A stretch of 64,000 nt of DNA from Hedera helix (Eukaryota; Streptophyta; Magnoliopsida; Apiales; Araliaceae). Both the position numbers and the translations under genes were made by a program. The DNA is taken from positions 11,843,001-11,907,000 of the forward strand of contig OX359273.1 in assembly GCA_947179155.2 (NCBI GenBank), written 5' to 3'. The first letter of the stretch is position 1, and each line of letters opens with the position of its first letter. The notes under the pieces are model-generated. The model was not told where the DNA came from. It did no database searches and saw only the letters and a program-made list of their open reading frames with translations. Shown here in pieces: positions 34,626 to 48,142 of this stretch.

Positions 34626-37600
34626 TATAAGGTTACACAAACAAATTTGGATAATCTTTTTTCATTTTCTCTTCTAGCTCTCACGTTGCTCCCTCAGCAT
34701 TGTGGTTTCTTTAGACTACCTTTACAGAAAGTATTACTTTGTTTCTTAAAATTTGCTTCTTTTGTCAACAATTTGAACAGGAGTTTCCTCATACGTTAAA
34801 TCTTTTTCAATTTGGATAGGTTCGTATTCTATCACATGCTTGTAATCCGGCTTATAAGACCTTAATACTGATACGTGAAAAACATTGTGTATATTTTATA
34901 ACTCTAGAGGTAATGCTACTACGTAAGCTACTTCTCCTATCCTCTTCAGCACTTCAAAAAGTCCAATAAATCTTGGACTCAACTTTATCTTCTTTCCAAA
35001 TTTTATCTTCCTTTTCTAGGGAGATACCTTTAAGAACACATAGGACCCTACTTCAAATTCTCTCTTCTGTCGATGCAAGTCTGCATATTTCTTCTATTTG
35101 TCTTGTGCTGCTATGAGCCTTGATCTTATTATCTTGACAATTTCTGTAGTCTGTTGCACTATTTCTGGTCCCAATAACTTATGTTCTCCTACCTCATCCC
35201 AACAAAGAGGTGTTTTGCAATTCTTTCCATACAATGCTTCGTTAGGCGGCATACCAATACTCACATGATAACTGTTGTTATACACGAATTTAACTAACGG
35301 TAAATGGTCATCCCAATTACCCTTGAAATCCATCACGCATGGTCTCAGCATATCTTATAACGTTTGACTTGTTCATTCACTCTGCAGATCGGTTTGAGAA
35401 TGATACGTTGTACTCAACCTCAACTGAGTGCCCATACGCTCTTGAAAACTCTTCTAAAATTTTGATGTGAATCACAAATCTCAATCTAAAATAATTGATA
35501 CTGAAACTCCATGTCTAGACACAATCTCCTTCATATAAAGTTTTGCTAATTGATCCAAGTTGAATTTGATCTTGATCGGCAAGAAGTGTGCAGACTTTGT
35601 TAGTCGATCCACTATCACCTATATCGTATCGTAACCTTTCTGCGTAGTTGAAAGTCCCACCACAAAGTCCATTGTAATGTGCTCCCACTTCCACTGTAGA
35701 ATTTCTAAGGGTTGTAACAACCCACTAGGTCTCTGGTGTTCTATCTTAACTCTTTGATAATTTAAGCATTTACTAACACATTCTGCCACGTCTTTCTTCA
35801 TATTGGGCCACCAAAAGTGTTGACGAAGTTTTTGATACATCTTCATACTACTCGGATTAATCGAATACCTTGAACTATATGCTTCCTATAAAATTTCTTC
35901 TTTCAATTCGGATACCATTGACACCCATACTCTTCCTTCAAATCTAAGTAATCCGTTATCATCTACTTTGAATTTTGTCTCTTGTCCATCGAATAAACGT
36001 TCTCTGATTTTTCCACATTCCTAATCTTGAATTTGAGCTTCCTTTACTTCATCCAATAACTTTGGATAAGCTTCTACGAAATATAATTTCTTTTTTGACT
36101 CTATCGGATACGTTACTTTTATTTCCATTCTTTCCATCTCTTTAATTAATTCTTCCTGAGCAGTCATCATTTCCAACCTTTCTCGAACCTTCCTACTTAA
36201 GGCGTTAGCCACAACATTAGCTTTTCCCAGATGGTACAGAATTTCAGAATCATAATCTTTAATTAATTCCAACCACCTCCTCTACCTCATATTCAAATCC
36301 TTCTGAGTGAAAATATACTTCAGACTTTTATGATCTGTGTATATTTCACACTTCTTTCCATATAGATAAATGTCTCCATATTTTTAGAGCAAAAACCACT
36401 GCTGCTAATTTTAAATCATAGATAGGATACCTTTTCTCGTAGTCCTTCAGCTGATTTGACGCATACGCTATGACCTTACCTTGCTGCATCAATACACAAT
36501 CAAGTCCTTTATGCGATGCGTCGCTGTACATTACAAACCATCCTGTATCATTTGGTAATGATAACACATGCGCTTCACTTAAGCTTTTCTTGAGTTCCAT
36601 AAAACTCTCTCCACACTTTTCTGACCAAACAAATTTCACTGCTTTCCTTGTCAAATTAGTTAATTAGTTAAAGGTCCTAATAACTTCAAAAAATGTTTGA
36701 TGAATCTTCTGTAATACCCTGCTAAACCAAGAAAACTCCGCACCTCCGTTGGTGTCTTCGGTTGTTCCCAATTTATTACTGCCTTTACCTTTGCTGAATC
36801 CACTGATATCCCTTCCTGATCAATCACATTCCCTAAAAATTGCACCCTTTCCAACCATAATTCGCATTTTGAAAATTTCGCATACAGTTTTACTTCCCTC
36901 AAATTTTCTAATACTATTCTTAAATGTTCAACATGATCTTCCTGAGTCTTCAAATAGATCAGAATATCATCGATGAACACCACCACAAACTTGTCTAATT
37001 ATGGCTTGAATACTCTATTCATCAAATCCATAAATGCGGCTAGTGCATTCGTTAAGCCAAAAGACATCACCAAAAACTTGTAATGACCATAACGAGTCAT
37101 AAATGCTGTCTTAGGTACATCCTCAGGTGTTACCTTCAACTGGTGATAACCACTTCTCAAGTTAATCTTCGAGAAATACTTTGCTCCTTGTAGTTGATCA
37201 AACAAATCGTCGATCCTTGGTAACGGTTACTTATTTTTAATTGTTACTTTATTCAACTCCCTGTAGTCGATACAAAGCCTTAACAATCCATCATTCTTCT
37301 TTACAAATAACACTAGTGCTCCCTAAGGAGACACACTTGGTGGGATATACTTCTTGTCTAATAACTCCTGTAGTTGAACCATCAATGCTCTCAATTTGAC
37401 AGGAACCATTCTATATGGTGCCATCAAAATTGGCTTCATTCCCGGTACATGGTCTATTACAAATTTGATCTCCCTATCTGGCGGAAGACTTGGAAATTCA
37501 TCTAGAAATACATCCGCATAATCCTTTACCATAGGTATCTGACCCATTTCTGATCCCACTCTCTGTGTATCAACCACATGAACCAAATATCTCATACACC

Positions 37601-39175
37601 ATTTTCTTAACAACTTTTTGACCTGCATCATCGTCAGACAACAAGATTTCCTAGGCGATTTGCTACCTTAAAATACTACATTAGACTTGGCAGGAGTCTG
37701 AAGGTTCACACATTTCTTTTGGCTATCAATCACAGCCCCGTGGTTATACAATCATTCCATTCCAAGTATTACATCAAACTCTCTTAACCGAATAGGAATT
37801 AAATCAACTGTTAACTTATGCCCTTTTATTGTCAGATAGCAATCCTAATGAATATTCTCCACTTGAATTACTTCTTTGTTTGCTACTTCTATATTTAACA
37901 CATTTTCTAATTTTACTTGGGGTAAATTCAATCCCTTTACAAATTTATCAAACACAAAGGAGCAAGTAGCACCTGAATCAAATAATGCTTAAGCATTTAT
38001 ATTATTGATAGGAATGATACCTGACACCATGTCTTTTAATGCCACTATATCATGCAATGTCATATTGAAGGTGCGTGTCATCGGTCTCCCTGGCTGAGTA
38101 AGTCCGTTAATTGTAAGCTTCCCACTGCTATTTCCCTTACCTACATTTCCCCCATCAACTTTTTTCTTAGGGCAATCCTTGATTTGATGTCCCATTTCTC
38201 CACAATTGAAACATCATTTGTTTGCCTTCAGAATTGGACAATTCGGTGCAATGTGCCCTTCTTGACTGCACCTAAAACAGACGTTCTTTCCCTTCAAACA
38301 TACTCCCGAGTGTTCCTTTCCACAAATGGCACACAGTTTCATTTTCTTCTTCTGTTCTCCTTGTTTACTTTCAGAGGTGTTGTTATTGTTGTTTCACTTC
38401 CGTTTAATGGAATTACTTCCCCTACTACTTCATTCTCTATTGGCCCCATCACTTTTCTTGTCACACTGTTCTTGTTTATACTTTGTTAAGGCGTAACTGC
38501 CTCTTTCAGCTAGAATAGTTTTCTCCAAAACTATAGTAAAGGTCCCAATCTGAAATATTAAAACCTTACTATAAATCCATGGCTTCAATCCGCATTCAAA
38601 CCGTTTCGCCTTTTGTTGTTCTATGTCCACCTGATGTGATGCAAATCTTGCCAACTCATTAAATTTAGCCGAATACGCAGCCACAATCATGTTTCCTTGT
38701 TTTAATTCCAGGAATTGCATTTCTATCATATCTTGTGTTACCGGAGGAAAATATGCCTAAAAAAATATCTCTTTGAATCTTTTTCATGATGTTACTCCCA
38801 TTCCCAATCTTCCTTTATTGGCTCCCCACCAATAGTTGGCTTCTCCTTTAAGCATTAATGTAGAAAAGGAAGTTTTATGTTATTCCGCCACGTTAGTTAT
38901 ATCGAACACTTTTTTCCATTTTGATTACCTAATTCTGGGCCTCTATCGAATTCATAGTCCCCTTAAACGCTGGGGGTCCTACTACTTTAAAATCTTTGAA
39001 TGTAGCAATTCGGCCAGCTACAGGTTGAACATCCGCATGATTAATGTTTTTGTTCCAAAAAGCTCTCATTAACAAGTCCACATATTGCTGCATGGGATTA
39101 AATGGCTCCTCTAGAGCATTTACTGACTCATCTGGTAGAGGTTGAACGTTCTGTCTTCGTCTATGCGGCATTTCT
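34626..39175 (-). pseudogene. Chromovirus gag-pol with C-terminal chromodomain, multiply disabled
   Basis: Minus strand, from high to low coordinates. Gag starts MPHRRRQNVQPLPDES at 39171 and continues through a retrotransposon gag domain (LELKQGNMIVAAYSAKFNEL near 38.7 kb). Two CCHC knuckles follow at about 38.18-38.30 kb (CFRCSQEGHIAPNC and CFNCGEMGHQIKDC). Protease includes ALFDSGAT near 37.98 kb. RT at 36.66-37.3 kb keeps FIDD at 36966-36977. RNase H lies at about 36.2-36.6 kb. The integrase, 35.0-35.9 kb, has a CLNYQR finger remnant, MDFVVGL and VDRLTKSAHFLP. The chromodomain remnant near 34.64-34.84 kb has VKVV, RNHNAEGAT and YPNLF. The last domain marks a chromovirus, best fitting Tekay. 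At least a dozen single stops plus frameshifts break the frame, several consistent with C-to-T changes at TGG or CAA codons. Not functional. Confidence 0.9.
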
Positions 39176-39529
39176 GTTTAATAATTTATGTAATGATTAT
39201 TATGTTATCATTCACATATTACATTCTTATGTTAATTTAAACACAACCATTTCAAAATATATTTAACAACTGAGTTTATATTCATATGCAAATTAACTAG
39301 TGCCTAGCACCTTACATCACATTTAGCATATTGTTATAAACCTTTTTATGCCTTTAGACTATAAAATTCAGGATTCACATTTCATGACTTTAAACAACAA
39401 TTTAGAACTTCCCTCCTTAGAACAAAAGAGGTTACATAACACTATCTATCCCTTTTATAACAAAAGACTGGGGATTTACATTACATACACACATAGATAT
39501 ACATAACCATATACAACTATTACAACATA
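39176..39529. other. Non-coding spacer in chromovirus leader
   Basis: AT-rich sequence between the gag start and the upstream coiled-coil frame. No gene or clear repeat is visible. Confidence 0.5.
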
Positions 39530-40260
39530 CTACAAAAGCATTCCACACCAAACAGTGTCATTATATTCCTCGTCCATAATAGCAATCATCTTCCATCTGC
39601 TCAAGGTACTACTAGTCTGATCATATTCTACAGGGTAGTAGTACACTCTATCTTGCACCCTTCCAAAAGCCATGCAAAAAGCATAGCTCATATCATCCAT
39701 TTTTACACCCATACTATCTATCTTGGCTTTCTTAGCCCTTACTTCCTCATCCACTAGATTCACCCGCTTTACTACTTTAGCCCTGCATTTTCGTACCTGG
39801 AGATCTCAGCAGTTGCCTCCCTTAGTTTAGCCTCTAGGGCTCCCTTTTCATTCCTCAATTCTTGAACTCTCTATTCTTCCTGTCTTAACTTATTCCCTAG
39901 CTCCACATTTCGGTTGACCAATATTTGCACCGCTGTCTCATTTTGTTCAACAACTATTTGCCGTTCTGCTGCTTGTGTTTCTAACTCCAAAATTCTGTTT
40001 ACAAATTCACTATTCTGATGTATTAATCCGGTTACCCATTCTTTGTCAGCCTCCCTTCACTCGGATGATGCATTCTCTGGCAATGCCCCATCAGAGTCTC
40101 CTTCCAGTTCCTCTAGATCTTCTTCATATTCACCTCCCTCTATTAGTACTATTGTAGCAACTGGTATAGCAGTCACTACATCCACTTGAATGTCCCAACA
40201 TTCTTCCTCTATTATCGGACTGGATTCTACAATCTCCGGTATACTACAAAATCATATAAA
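39530..40260 (-). pseudogene. Pre-gag coiled-coil coding remnant of chromovirus
   Basis: On the minus strand an acidic stretch (GGEYEEDLEELEGDSDGALP) runs into a heptad-like, Glu/Leu-rich region (e.g. LGNKLRQEE, VQELRNEKGALEAKLREATA) at about 39.8-40.1 kb. A shift then leads to an open frame ending at 39530 (VDEEVRAKKAKIDSMGVKMD, then AFGRVQDRVYYYPVEYD). Only a few stops interrupt this upstream of gag. I do not recognise the family. It looks like an extra frame in the leader, predicted to form a coiled coil, and may once have acted with Gag. Confidence 0.45.
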
Positions 40261-40428
40261 CAATTTTTTTTTTAGTTCAATGTAATTAACTTACCTCTAT
40301 TACACATAACACATAGCACATAATGTGAAATTTTTTATTTCTTTGACAAATCTCTTCAATTCACCCTATATAACTCCAAATGAGTTTCACTATATTCCTT
40401 ACGGTCATATTCCTAAGGTTTTTCCCCA

Positions 40429-40433
40429 ACCTG
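40429..40433 (+). repeat. Target-site duplication ACCTG of K-minus element
   Basis: ACCTG precedes the LTR here and is repeated at 59761-59765, defining the element limits across 19.3 kb. Confidence 0.9.
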
Positions 40434-42410
40434 TGTTGGTTTGCAAAAATTATGGCATACATATAATCAAATTATATAAGCGCAACGGAAGCAATAAAAA
40501 TCAGATTTTAAAATTTTTGTACAAACCAATAACCCGGATCTTTCTTATGCGACTATTATTAATTGAGGAAGGATAAAAGAATTTATACCTTTGTAGAACC
40601 AAGCTTCCACGGGTACAAGTTCATCTCCCTTTGATCCTTCACGTTCTTCTTCAAATTCACCGATTAGATTCCACGGATCAATGTTAGCTCCCCAAGTGTT
40701 GAGCCTTTAGAGGTGATCCACCAAGAGATCTATGAATTAAAGAAGTGGATCTTGGTTTCTCCAAACCATGGGTGGCTAGCCCTAATTCTCTCTCTCTCTC
40801 TAACTCTTAGATCTAGAGAATTATGGAGTACCCTCTCTCTCTTATGAAAGAGTGTGTAACCTTGATCTATGATAAGACTCCTCTTATTTATAGATCTAAT
40901 CAACCCTCCTAAACTATTTAGGATTAGGGTTTTAATTTAATTCCCAATTTAATTAAGAACTAAATTAATTAATTACAATTTCTAAACCATTTAGGAACTT
41001 AATTATTTAATAATGAGAGTACCTCTTATTAATTAATTACTAAACCATTTAGTAACTTAATTAATTATTATTATAATTATAATTTCAAAACTATTTAGGA
41101 ACTTAATTATTTAATAATAATATTACTACTTATTAATTAATTCCTAAACCATTTAGGAACTAAATAATAATACTAGTAGTAATAATAATAATAATAGTAA
41201 TAATAATAATAATAAGACTCCTCTTATTAATTTATAATTAGTATTTCTAAAATACTAAATTATAAATATTAAGCTATTTAATTTATTCTATCACCATAGT
41301 ATAAATTAAATATACTTAATTTATTATTACGATTATGCCATCCACTTCTAAAATAAATATTACTCTTTTGCGGTGTGACCCTTTAGGTTCTCCATATTAA
41401 ACCGGTTATATAATAAATAAATTAGAACAATTCTAATTCATTTATTACGAATTAACTCTTTAATTCAGAATAAATAATTATTCCACAATAAGGGTAAGCC
41501 CCTTTAGCGATTAGTCGACTTTCCAGTAATATAGATTTCAACATTTAATCGTAAAAGAACCTTTCAGCAAATAGTTACCGTACAATTCAATCATTCTACC
41601 ATACAATGTCCCAATCAAATATAAGATACGGAATTTCTGTCAAGTCTTATTTATTTGATTATATGCATTTCAATTCACAAATACACAACTCTAGTTAATG
41701 TAAATTAGAAACTCCTTTCTAATTCCATTCAACCCTGGCCAGGGATTTTTGAGTTGTCACTTATTGAATCGCATAGGACATTCTCTCCCTTTACTGGAAG
41801 TGGTAGATCCTTTGTTGATCATTCATCTATCTCCATGTGTACCTTATTATACCCAATCACATCCTTTGATATACCAATAGGTCTTAAGGAATATGTCAAA
41901 GTATAACTTAGTACACACAAGATACTAAGATGATCTCAAGTCTAAGGATCACTTGTACGACTATCACATAAGGAACTCCTATTGACAGACGAGTAAAACT
42001 CCATTAGGTGTTCCTTGAGCGAGTCACGTTCAGTGAACTTATTCTCTAATAAGCACCTACATACTTGCTTTAGTGTCTCTACACAAATGATTATGAGATC
42101 AATCATCCTCTTCATAAGAGCAAGCATAGTATGTACCGATCTATCTGGATCTACTAATCCCCTTTTTAGTGATCCAACGATAAGGAACAATTTTAGTTTT
42201 GAGCTATCTTGAATTTAGATCTCATTAGCATGATCCTCATCATGGTTCTAAAAGCATTGCTCGAAAACTATGGGTTTATCCATTTGATTAATTCAAGTAA
42301 TTAATCATGAATAAAGAAATGCCTTGATACTTTTATTAATAAATGAACAAGATTACAAAGTATATGCTTATCATATCAAATGTGATTGGCCTGAGGGCAT
42401 ACTACTTTCA
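40434..42410 (-). repeat. 3' LTR of K-minus element
   Basis: 1977 bp. It contains the minus-strand TATA box at 40884-40892 (TTATTTATA on plus), CCTAAACCATTTAGG-type palindromes at about 40.9-41.16 kb and an (AAT)n microsatellite near 41.17-41.21 kb. An 82-codon frame at 41942-42190 recurs in all K LTRs but shows no sign of selection. Confidence 0.9.
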
Positions 42411-42424
42411 ATCTCCCACTTGGA
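42411..42424 (-). other. K-minus polypurine tract
   Basis: Plus-strand ATCTCCCACTTG adjoins the LTR, so the minus strand reads CAAGTGGGAGAT followed by TGAAAG. Confidence 0.85.
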
Positions 42425-45400
42425 CTAAAGCCAATCGCCCTTTGGTATCCCTATACCATTCTTCTCTAAGTGGCGTACAAATTGCTTGGTAAATGCTTTA
42501 GTTAATGGATCTGTAATGTTGTTCTAAGAGTCTACCATCTTTACGGCGTCGTCTCCTTTTCAATGATTCATCTAATCATATAAAAGTGCCACAACACATG
42601 TTTGGATTTCAGATGAGACCTAGGTTCCTTGGCGAATTAAACTCCTTTAATGTTAGGAACCATTATAAGTTCTGTAAAGAACTTGTTTAACCAAACAATC
42701 ACCTTTGCAGCTTCACTTATAGTTATTTACTATGTCTTTGTCACTAAATCATCAACTCTTTGCTGTTTAGAACTTTTCCAACTCACTGCAGCACCGTTCA
42801 TGGTAATCATATTACCTGAAACGGATATGTTGTTATCTTGGTTAATCTGAACAAACTTGAGTTTGTTAAACCCTCTAGTTTTATATCAGACCCATCATTA
42901 GAAACCATTTTCTAATATTCTTCTCCAAAATTGAACTGATATCTGCTTATTATACATAAGCAATATCAAGTCTAGTACATTTCAACGAATCAATGTACGT
43001 CCCTTGGGTTAAGCCGAGCATCCTTTATGATCTATCTCTATAGACTTTTATCCTAAATAGAATGTTATGACGCTTCTCCCAAGTCCTTAATGGAGAAGTT
43101 TTTTAGACAACCACATCTTTACTGATTGTAGCATTGGTATGTCATTCCTTATCGGTAGTATATCAACATATAATACTAGGAATATCACAGTGCTCCCACT
43201 AACCTTTGTACACACTTGGTTCATCCTCGTCTTTGATAAAATCAAACTCTTTTGATTGTCTCATCAAAACGGATGTTCCATCTTCGAGAAACTTGCTCCA
43301 ATCCATAATTGGATCGTTGTAACTTACATACTTGATTCGCTCCATCTATATGGAGACAAATCCTCTTGGTTGTATCATACTTACATCCTTTTGTATAGTA
43401 AGCTGTAACTGCAAGTAAAATCCGAATGGATATATGCATTTTCACTAGTGAAAAATTTCATCTTAGTCAACTCATTGACGTTTTTTGAAATCTTTTTACC
43501 ACTAATCAGGTCTTATAGGTCTCCACCTAGCCATCTGCTTTAGTCTTTCTCCAAAGACCCATTTCGGATTTTATGGTCATCAACCATTTCTCTTGAGTAT
43601 CTAATACTCATACCTCATCGTATATATCTGGATCATCATCCACTATGATGCATACCTTATCATCATCATCTATGATGAATCCATACCATTCAGGTATCTT
43701 CGGTACTAAACCAGATTTACGACTTGATTGTGGTACAATAGGTTTATCTACTTGTACAGATTCCTTCACTTGATCTGTAGTGTTTTGTGGTTCTTGAACT
43801 TCTTCAAGATCTATTTTACTCCCACTAACCCTTTAATGAAAAACTTCTTTTTCTTATAAGGCAGCGTGTTTCAACAAACACCTTTTAGTTAGTCGGATTA
43901 TAGAAGTGATACCCTAAACTTTCTTTAGGATATCCCACAAGTTTATACTTATCAGATCTTATCCCTAGCATATCATGTCAAACCTTTTGACATAAGTTGA
44001 ACAATTCAAATCTTAACATGCTTAAGACTTGGTTTCCTCCCTATCCATGACTCATACGAAGTCTTAGGGAGAGAATTTGAAGGTATCTTATTTAGTAGAT
44101 ATGCGATCGTTTCTAGAGCATAACCCTAGAAGGATACTGGAAGATCAGTAATACTCATTATGGATCATCACCATGTCCATTCTATGAGAATACCATTTCG
44201 CTTGAGATGATCTAGAAACTTACTGCTTAAGTATTCCCTTCTCGATCTAATCGAAGAACTTTAATACTTTTGGCCTTTAGTTTCTATACTTCACTTTTGA
44301 ATTCTTTGAACGTTTCAAATTATTTGGATTTATATTTCATTAAATACATATATCAAAATCTAGAATCATTAGTGAAAGTAATAAATGAATACCATCCTCT
44401 TGCATTTGTTGTCATAGGTCTCACACACGACTGTGTGTACCATCTCTAACAACTCTGCAACTCGCTCTCCATGTCCACTAAATGGAGATTTAGTCATATT
44501 GTCCATGATACAAGATTCACAAGTTGTATTTGATTCATAATCAAAAAGCTTTAAAAGCTTATCTTTATACAACTTGTTTAGTCTTGTTTCATTAACGTGA
44601 CCGAGTTAACAGTATTGCATGAAGGTATGATTCATAACATCTCTTTGCCTATAGTTTGTTCAAATTGAAATATTTTTCATGTAAGTCAAGTATACAAAAT
44701 TTATTAAGTAATCAACCAGTTCTAAATAAAACATTATCATTATAAACACAACAACGATTGTTCATTATTATAATGTCAAAAAACATTCCTTGTCATCACA
44801 TGGAACTGAAATAATGTTTCTAAGAACTGGAACATAGTAACAACTTACTAACTTAATAGGCTTGCCCGTAGGCAGTGCTAAATTATAAGTTCACATGGCT
44901 AATGCAGCAACCTTTACTTCATTCCCCAGCACATGATTACTTATCATTTATTTAGCTTTCTACTTCTGCTTAGTCTCTGCAACGACTTGCATATGTGAGA
45001 CCACCATTCGGTATCTAATACCTAAGTAGAACTTGACTTATAGAAAGTTCTATTTCATTATGAATAAATCTATATCTGTAGTTGAAGCTTCACTAAACTT
45101 CTTCTACTTAACTACTACAACTCTCTTGTAGTTGTTCTTCCAGTGTCCCAGCTTATCGCAATGAAAGAAAACTCCTTTGCCCTCGGGATCACTTTTATTT
45201 ATGTCATTTGTTTAGCCTTTCTTTTGCCTTCTACTCTTTCTGACTCCTCAGAAATACCTTTGGCCATCTTCCTCCGCTTAGAAGATTCATCTACAAGTAA
45301 AACTTGGTTTTTCTAGGAAGGAAAGTGACCTCTCAACAGTCTTCAACATATTTAAGCAAATCAGTTAAACTGATTTCTAGCTTATTAATGTTTGAAGTTC

Positions 45401-45850
45401 ACAACATATTGTGAATTAGAGTCAGTGAGTGACTACAAGATCGAATCTTGACTCAACTCTCCATCCTTGACAAAACTGGTTGTCCTAATTGATCAATCCA
45501 ATTGATCATATTTAGGACATGTGTCTTTTACTGTAGTGTCGTTGGTTATTATAGATCGAAAGAGCTCCTTAGATTTCTTATATCTAGTTGACCTACTTTG
45601 CTCACCATAAAACTATTGAATGTGCAGCAATATAGTAGGTGCATCCATTTTCTCGTGTTGACGCTGTAACTCGATACTTATGGATGTGAGCATGATGCAT
45701 TGAGCCACCTTTGCATCATCTTGCCATTTCATAAAATAGCAATCTCTTCCTCAGAGGCTTAGTCTACAACGTTTGTAGGAATGGGCAAATTAAGGACATT
45801 TGCTAGCTTTTCAGCATTGAGAACTATTCTCAAATTTGTTTAATCAATCC
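42425..45850 (-). pseudogene. Degenerate copia gag-pol of K-minus element
   Basis: Minus-strand fragments in copia order. RNase H remnant at 42.6-42.85 kb (GAAVSWKSSKQQRV). RT remnants at 42.9-43.6 kb (VCKLQRSNYGLEQVSRRWN at 43242-43445). Integrase finger at 44369-44572 (CESCIMDNMTKSPFSGHGE). A CCHC knuckle region lies near 45.16 kb and gag remnants run up to 45.85 kb. Stops and shifts are frequent throughout. The integrase frameshift after the finger, the TGA just downstream and the double stop in RNase H are shared with 53690-57078. It cannot make enzymes. Confidence 0.8.
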
Positions 45851-47770
45851 GAATAATTCGGTTCGATTAATTGTTAGCATACATTATGCTATGTAGTGTT
45901 AGTGAATTAAACATAGCAATATTCTTTAAGTGAATTAATAGCAACATTAACATGCATTCGTTTTATTAATTACCAAAATAAATTAGGTCTTTATTTAAAA
46001 TGGTGTCTCCCACTATTTTCATCAAGTTATATTACCCTCCTTATATAGTTCGGCAAATCTAGTTAAAGATATGCTAGTGAGAAAATGATCCTATTGACAT
46101 AAGTACAGCCTTGTGTGTGCACAACAAACTATAGTTTATTCAATAGGTAGACAACTCCTTGTCAATTACATCAACATGTAACTCCTTTGTATTTTGCCTC
46201 TTAGATTATTATGATCATGTGTGTGCACATCCAAATCAAAATTATCTAAGTTAAGTCAAACCTAGCACTTCCATATAAGTGAAGAGAAAAATACCGTCAT
46301 TGTGTGTGCACAACAAAACAGTAAAGTTCAATTCATTTATAAGCATCAAATGTGATAAAACAACATCTCAAATAATCGATATGAGCCTTGTGTGTGCACA
46401 ACAAACTATATCGAGTATTTGATACTCTATCATTTTATCATGCTAGAAGGCGACGTTCGATATTTTTAATAAATATCTTTGAACGTTACAACTTAATATT
46501 ATGAGTAGTAGAATAAATAAATTAGAACAATTCTAATTTTATTTAATTGAATTAAACTCTTTTAATTCATGAATTAAACATTTTAATTCATTTTATAAAT
46601 AATATTTATTCTACATCATGAGGGGTTTATTAATATTAATTGTCTCATCTTGTTTAGCGCACATGCACATATATATATAAAATACGCGTCATATTAATTA
46701 ACATGCGAAGCATGTTTGATAATATATAATATATATAAATAAGCATGCACATATAGAATACTATATTCTACTTGGATTGATTATGGACTTTTATTTTATT
46801 TTGGTTTATTCGAGCCACCAAATAAACCAATTGGTCAAACCTAGGGTGCAAGAATAAATTAATTTAAATTAAATGTAACTATTACATTTAAATTCGGGCT
46901 CCATTACAAACGGGTCTTCATGCGCTCCTTGCTTCTTTGCTCCAATTCTTCAAAATAATTCTAACTAATCCTGTAACAAATTATTTACAATAAATAGAAA
47001 TCTTGATCAACAGTCAAGGGGAAGTACATAGGAGGGAGATATAATTATACATCAGAAAAATTAGAAAGACGAGGTACGCAGACCCCATTTATTAAAACCT
47101 ATTCATTCATGCATTTAATTAAAATTAAATCCAATCATATTGGTCAATAGTCCATAATCAATCCCATTTATTATCATATATATCGACATATATATTAATA
47201 AATAATATTCATCTCATGAATTAAATAAAACATTCCATATATGTATTGGTATCATTTAATGGGCAATTAAAGTTGTATGAAATCCAATTTCATGTTTAAA
47301 ATAAACCTTTTATTTTAATTATAAAATTATTTTAAAAAAATAAACTATTTATTTTTATTATTTTAAAATTACCCAAAATAAACTCTTTTATTTTGAAATT
47401 TTAAAATCTGCATAATATTACCAAATTATTCGGCTAACTAATATAAAATATTAGTTATTATATATTATAAATATATATGCTAGTAATATCACAAGAATCA
47501 TCCCGTGAATGATCACATGCTAACTAATATATATATATAAATTGAACTATTGAATCCATGATGCACCTGGAACTTTTAGCCATATATACGATAAAGTTAA
47601 TAATATATATAACATTATTATCCAGGACAACCATTTCGGGACAATCCAATCCGGAGAGCAGCAGCATATATTAACCAATTAATATATATACCGAAACAAC
47701 TTTTCCAAATTCGGTAGATCAGCAACATGCTTTTCCAAAACAGTGATTGAAACAACTTTTCCAAATTCGG

Positions 47771-47814
<44 letters not shown>

Positions 47815-48142
47815 GAAACTTTGAATGTTTTTCAAATTTTGGTAATTAACCAATTTCGGTAATCACATATTTCCACCAAATCCGAAACAGGGCGGCTGCC
47901 TTTGATAATATACATATATATATATATCAAAATCCAATCGTGAATCCAATTCACAAAAACCACGTCCGTGATTTAATTCGGTAATAATATATATACATAT
48001 ATATAATCCGAAACCTTTTAGTTAATAAAAAATTATAATTTTATACAACAATTTATGCCCAATAAATTGTTCTAAACACATATCCATACATATATGAAAT
48101 TAAAACAATTAATAAATCGCATAAGTTTGGCTCTGATGCCAC
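45851..48142 (-). other. Leader and primer-binding site of K-minus element
   Basis: 2.3 kb non-coding. The PBS (minus) is TGGCATCAGAGCC at about 48129-48141, one base different from the usual initiator-Met site. Four GTGCAC motifs in TTGTGTGTGCACAACAA-like settings lie at 46117, 46223, 46306 and 46394. (AT)n runs occur near 47.77-47.81 kb, along with repeated words such as TTTCGGTA and CCGAAACC. The part nearest the PBS (47.33-48.05 kb) differs completely from the leader of the plus-strand copy. Confidence 0.75.

Noticed and set aside
41942..42190. 82-codon frame present in all five K LTR U3 regions (also 49749, 57314, 59292, 61503)
   Set aside because: It is open in every copy, but most differences between copies change the amino acid, and the copies are recent relatives. 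This fits neutral drift in a U3 region, not a gene.
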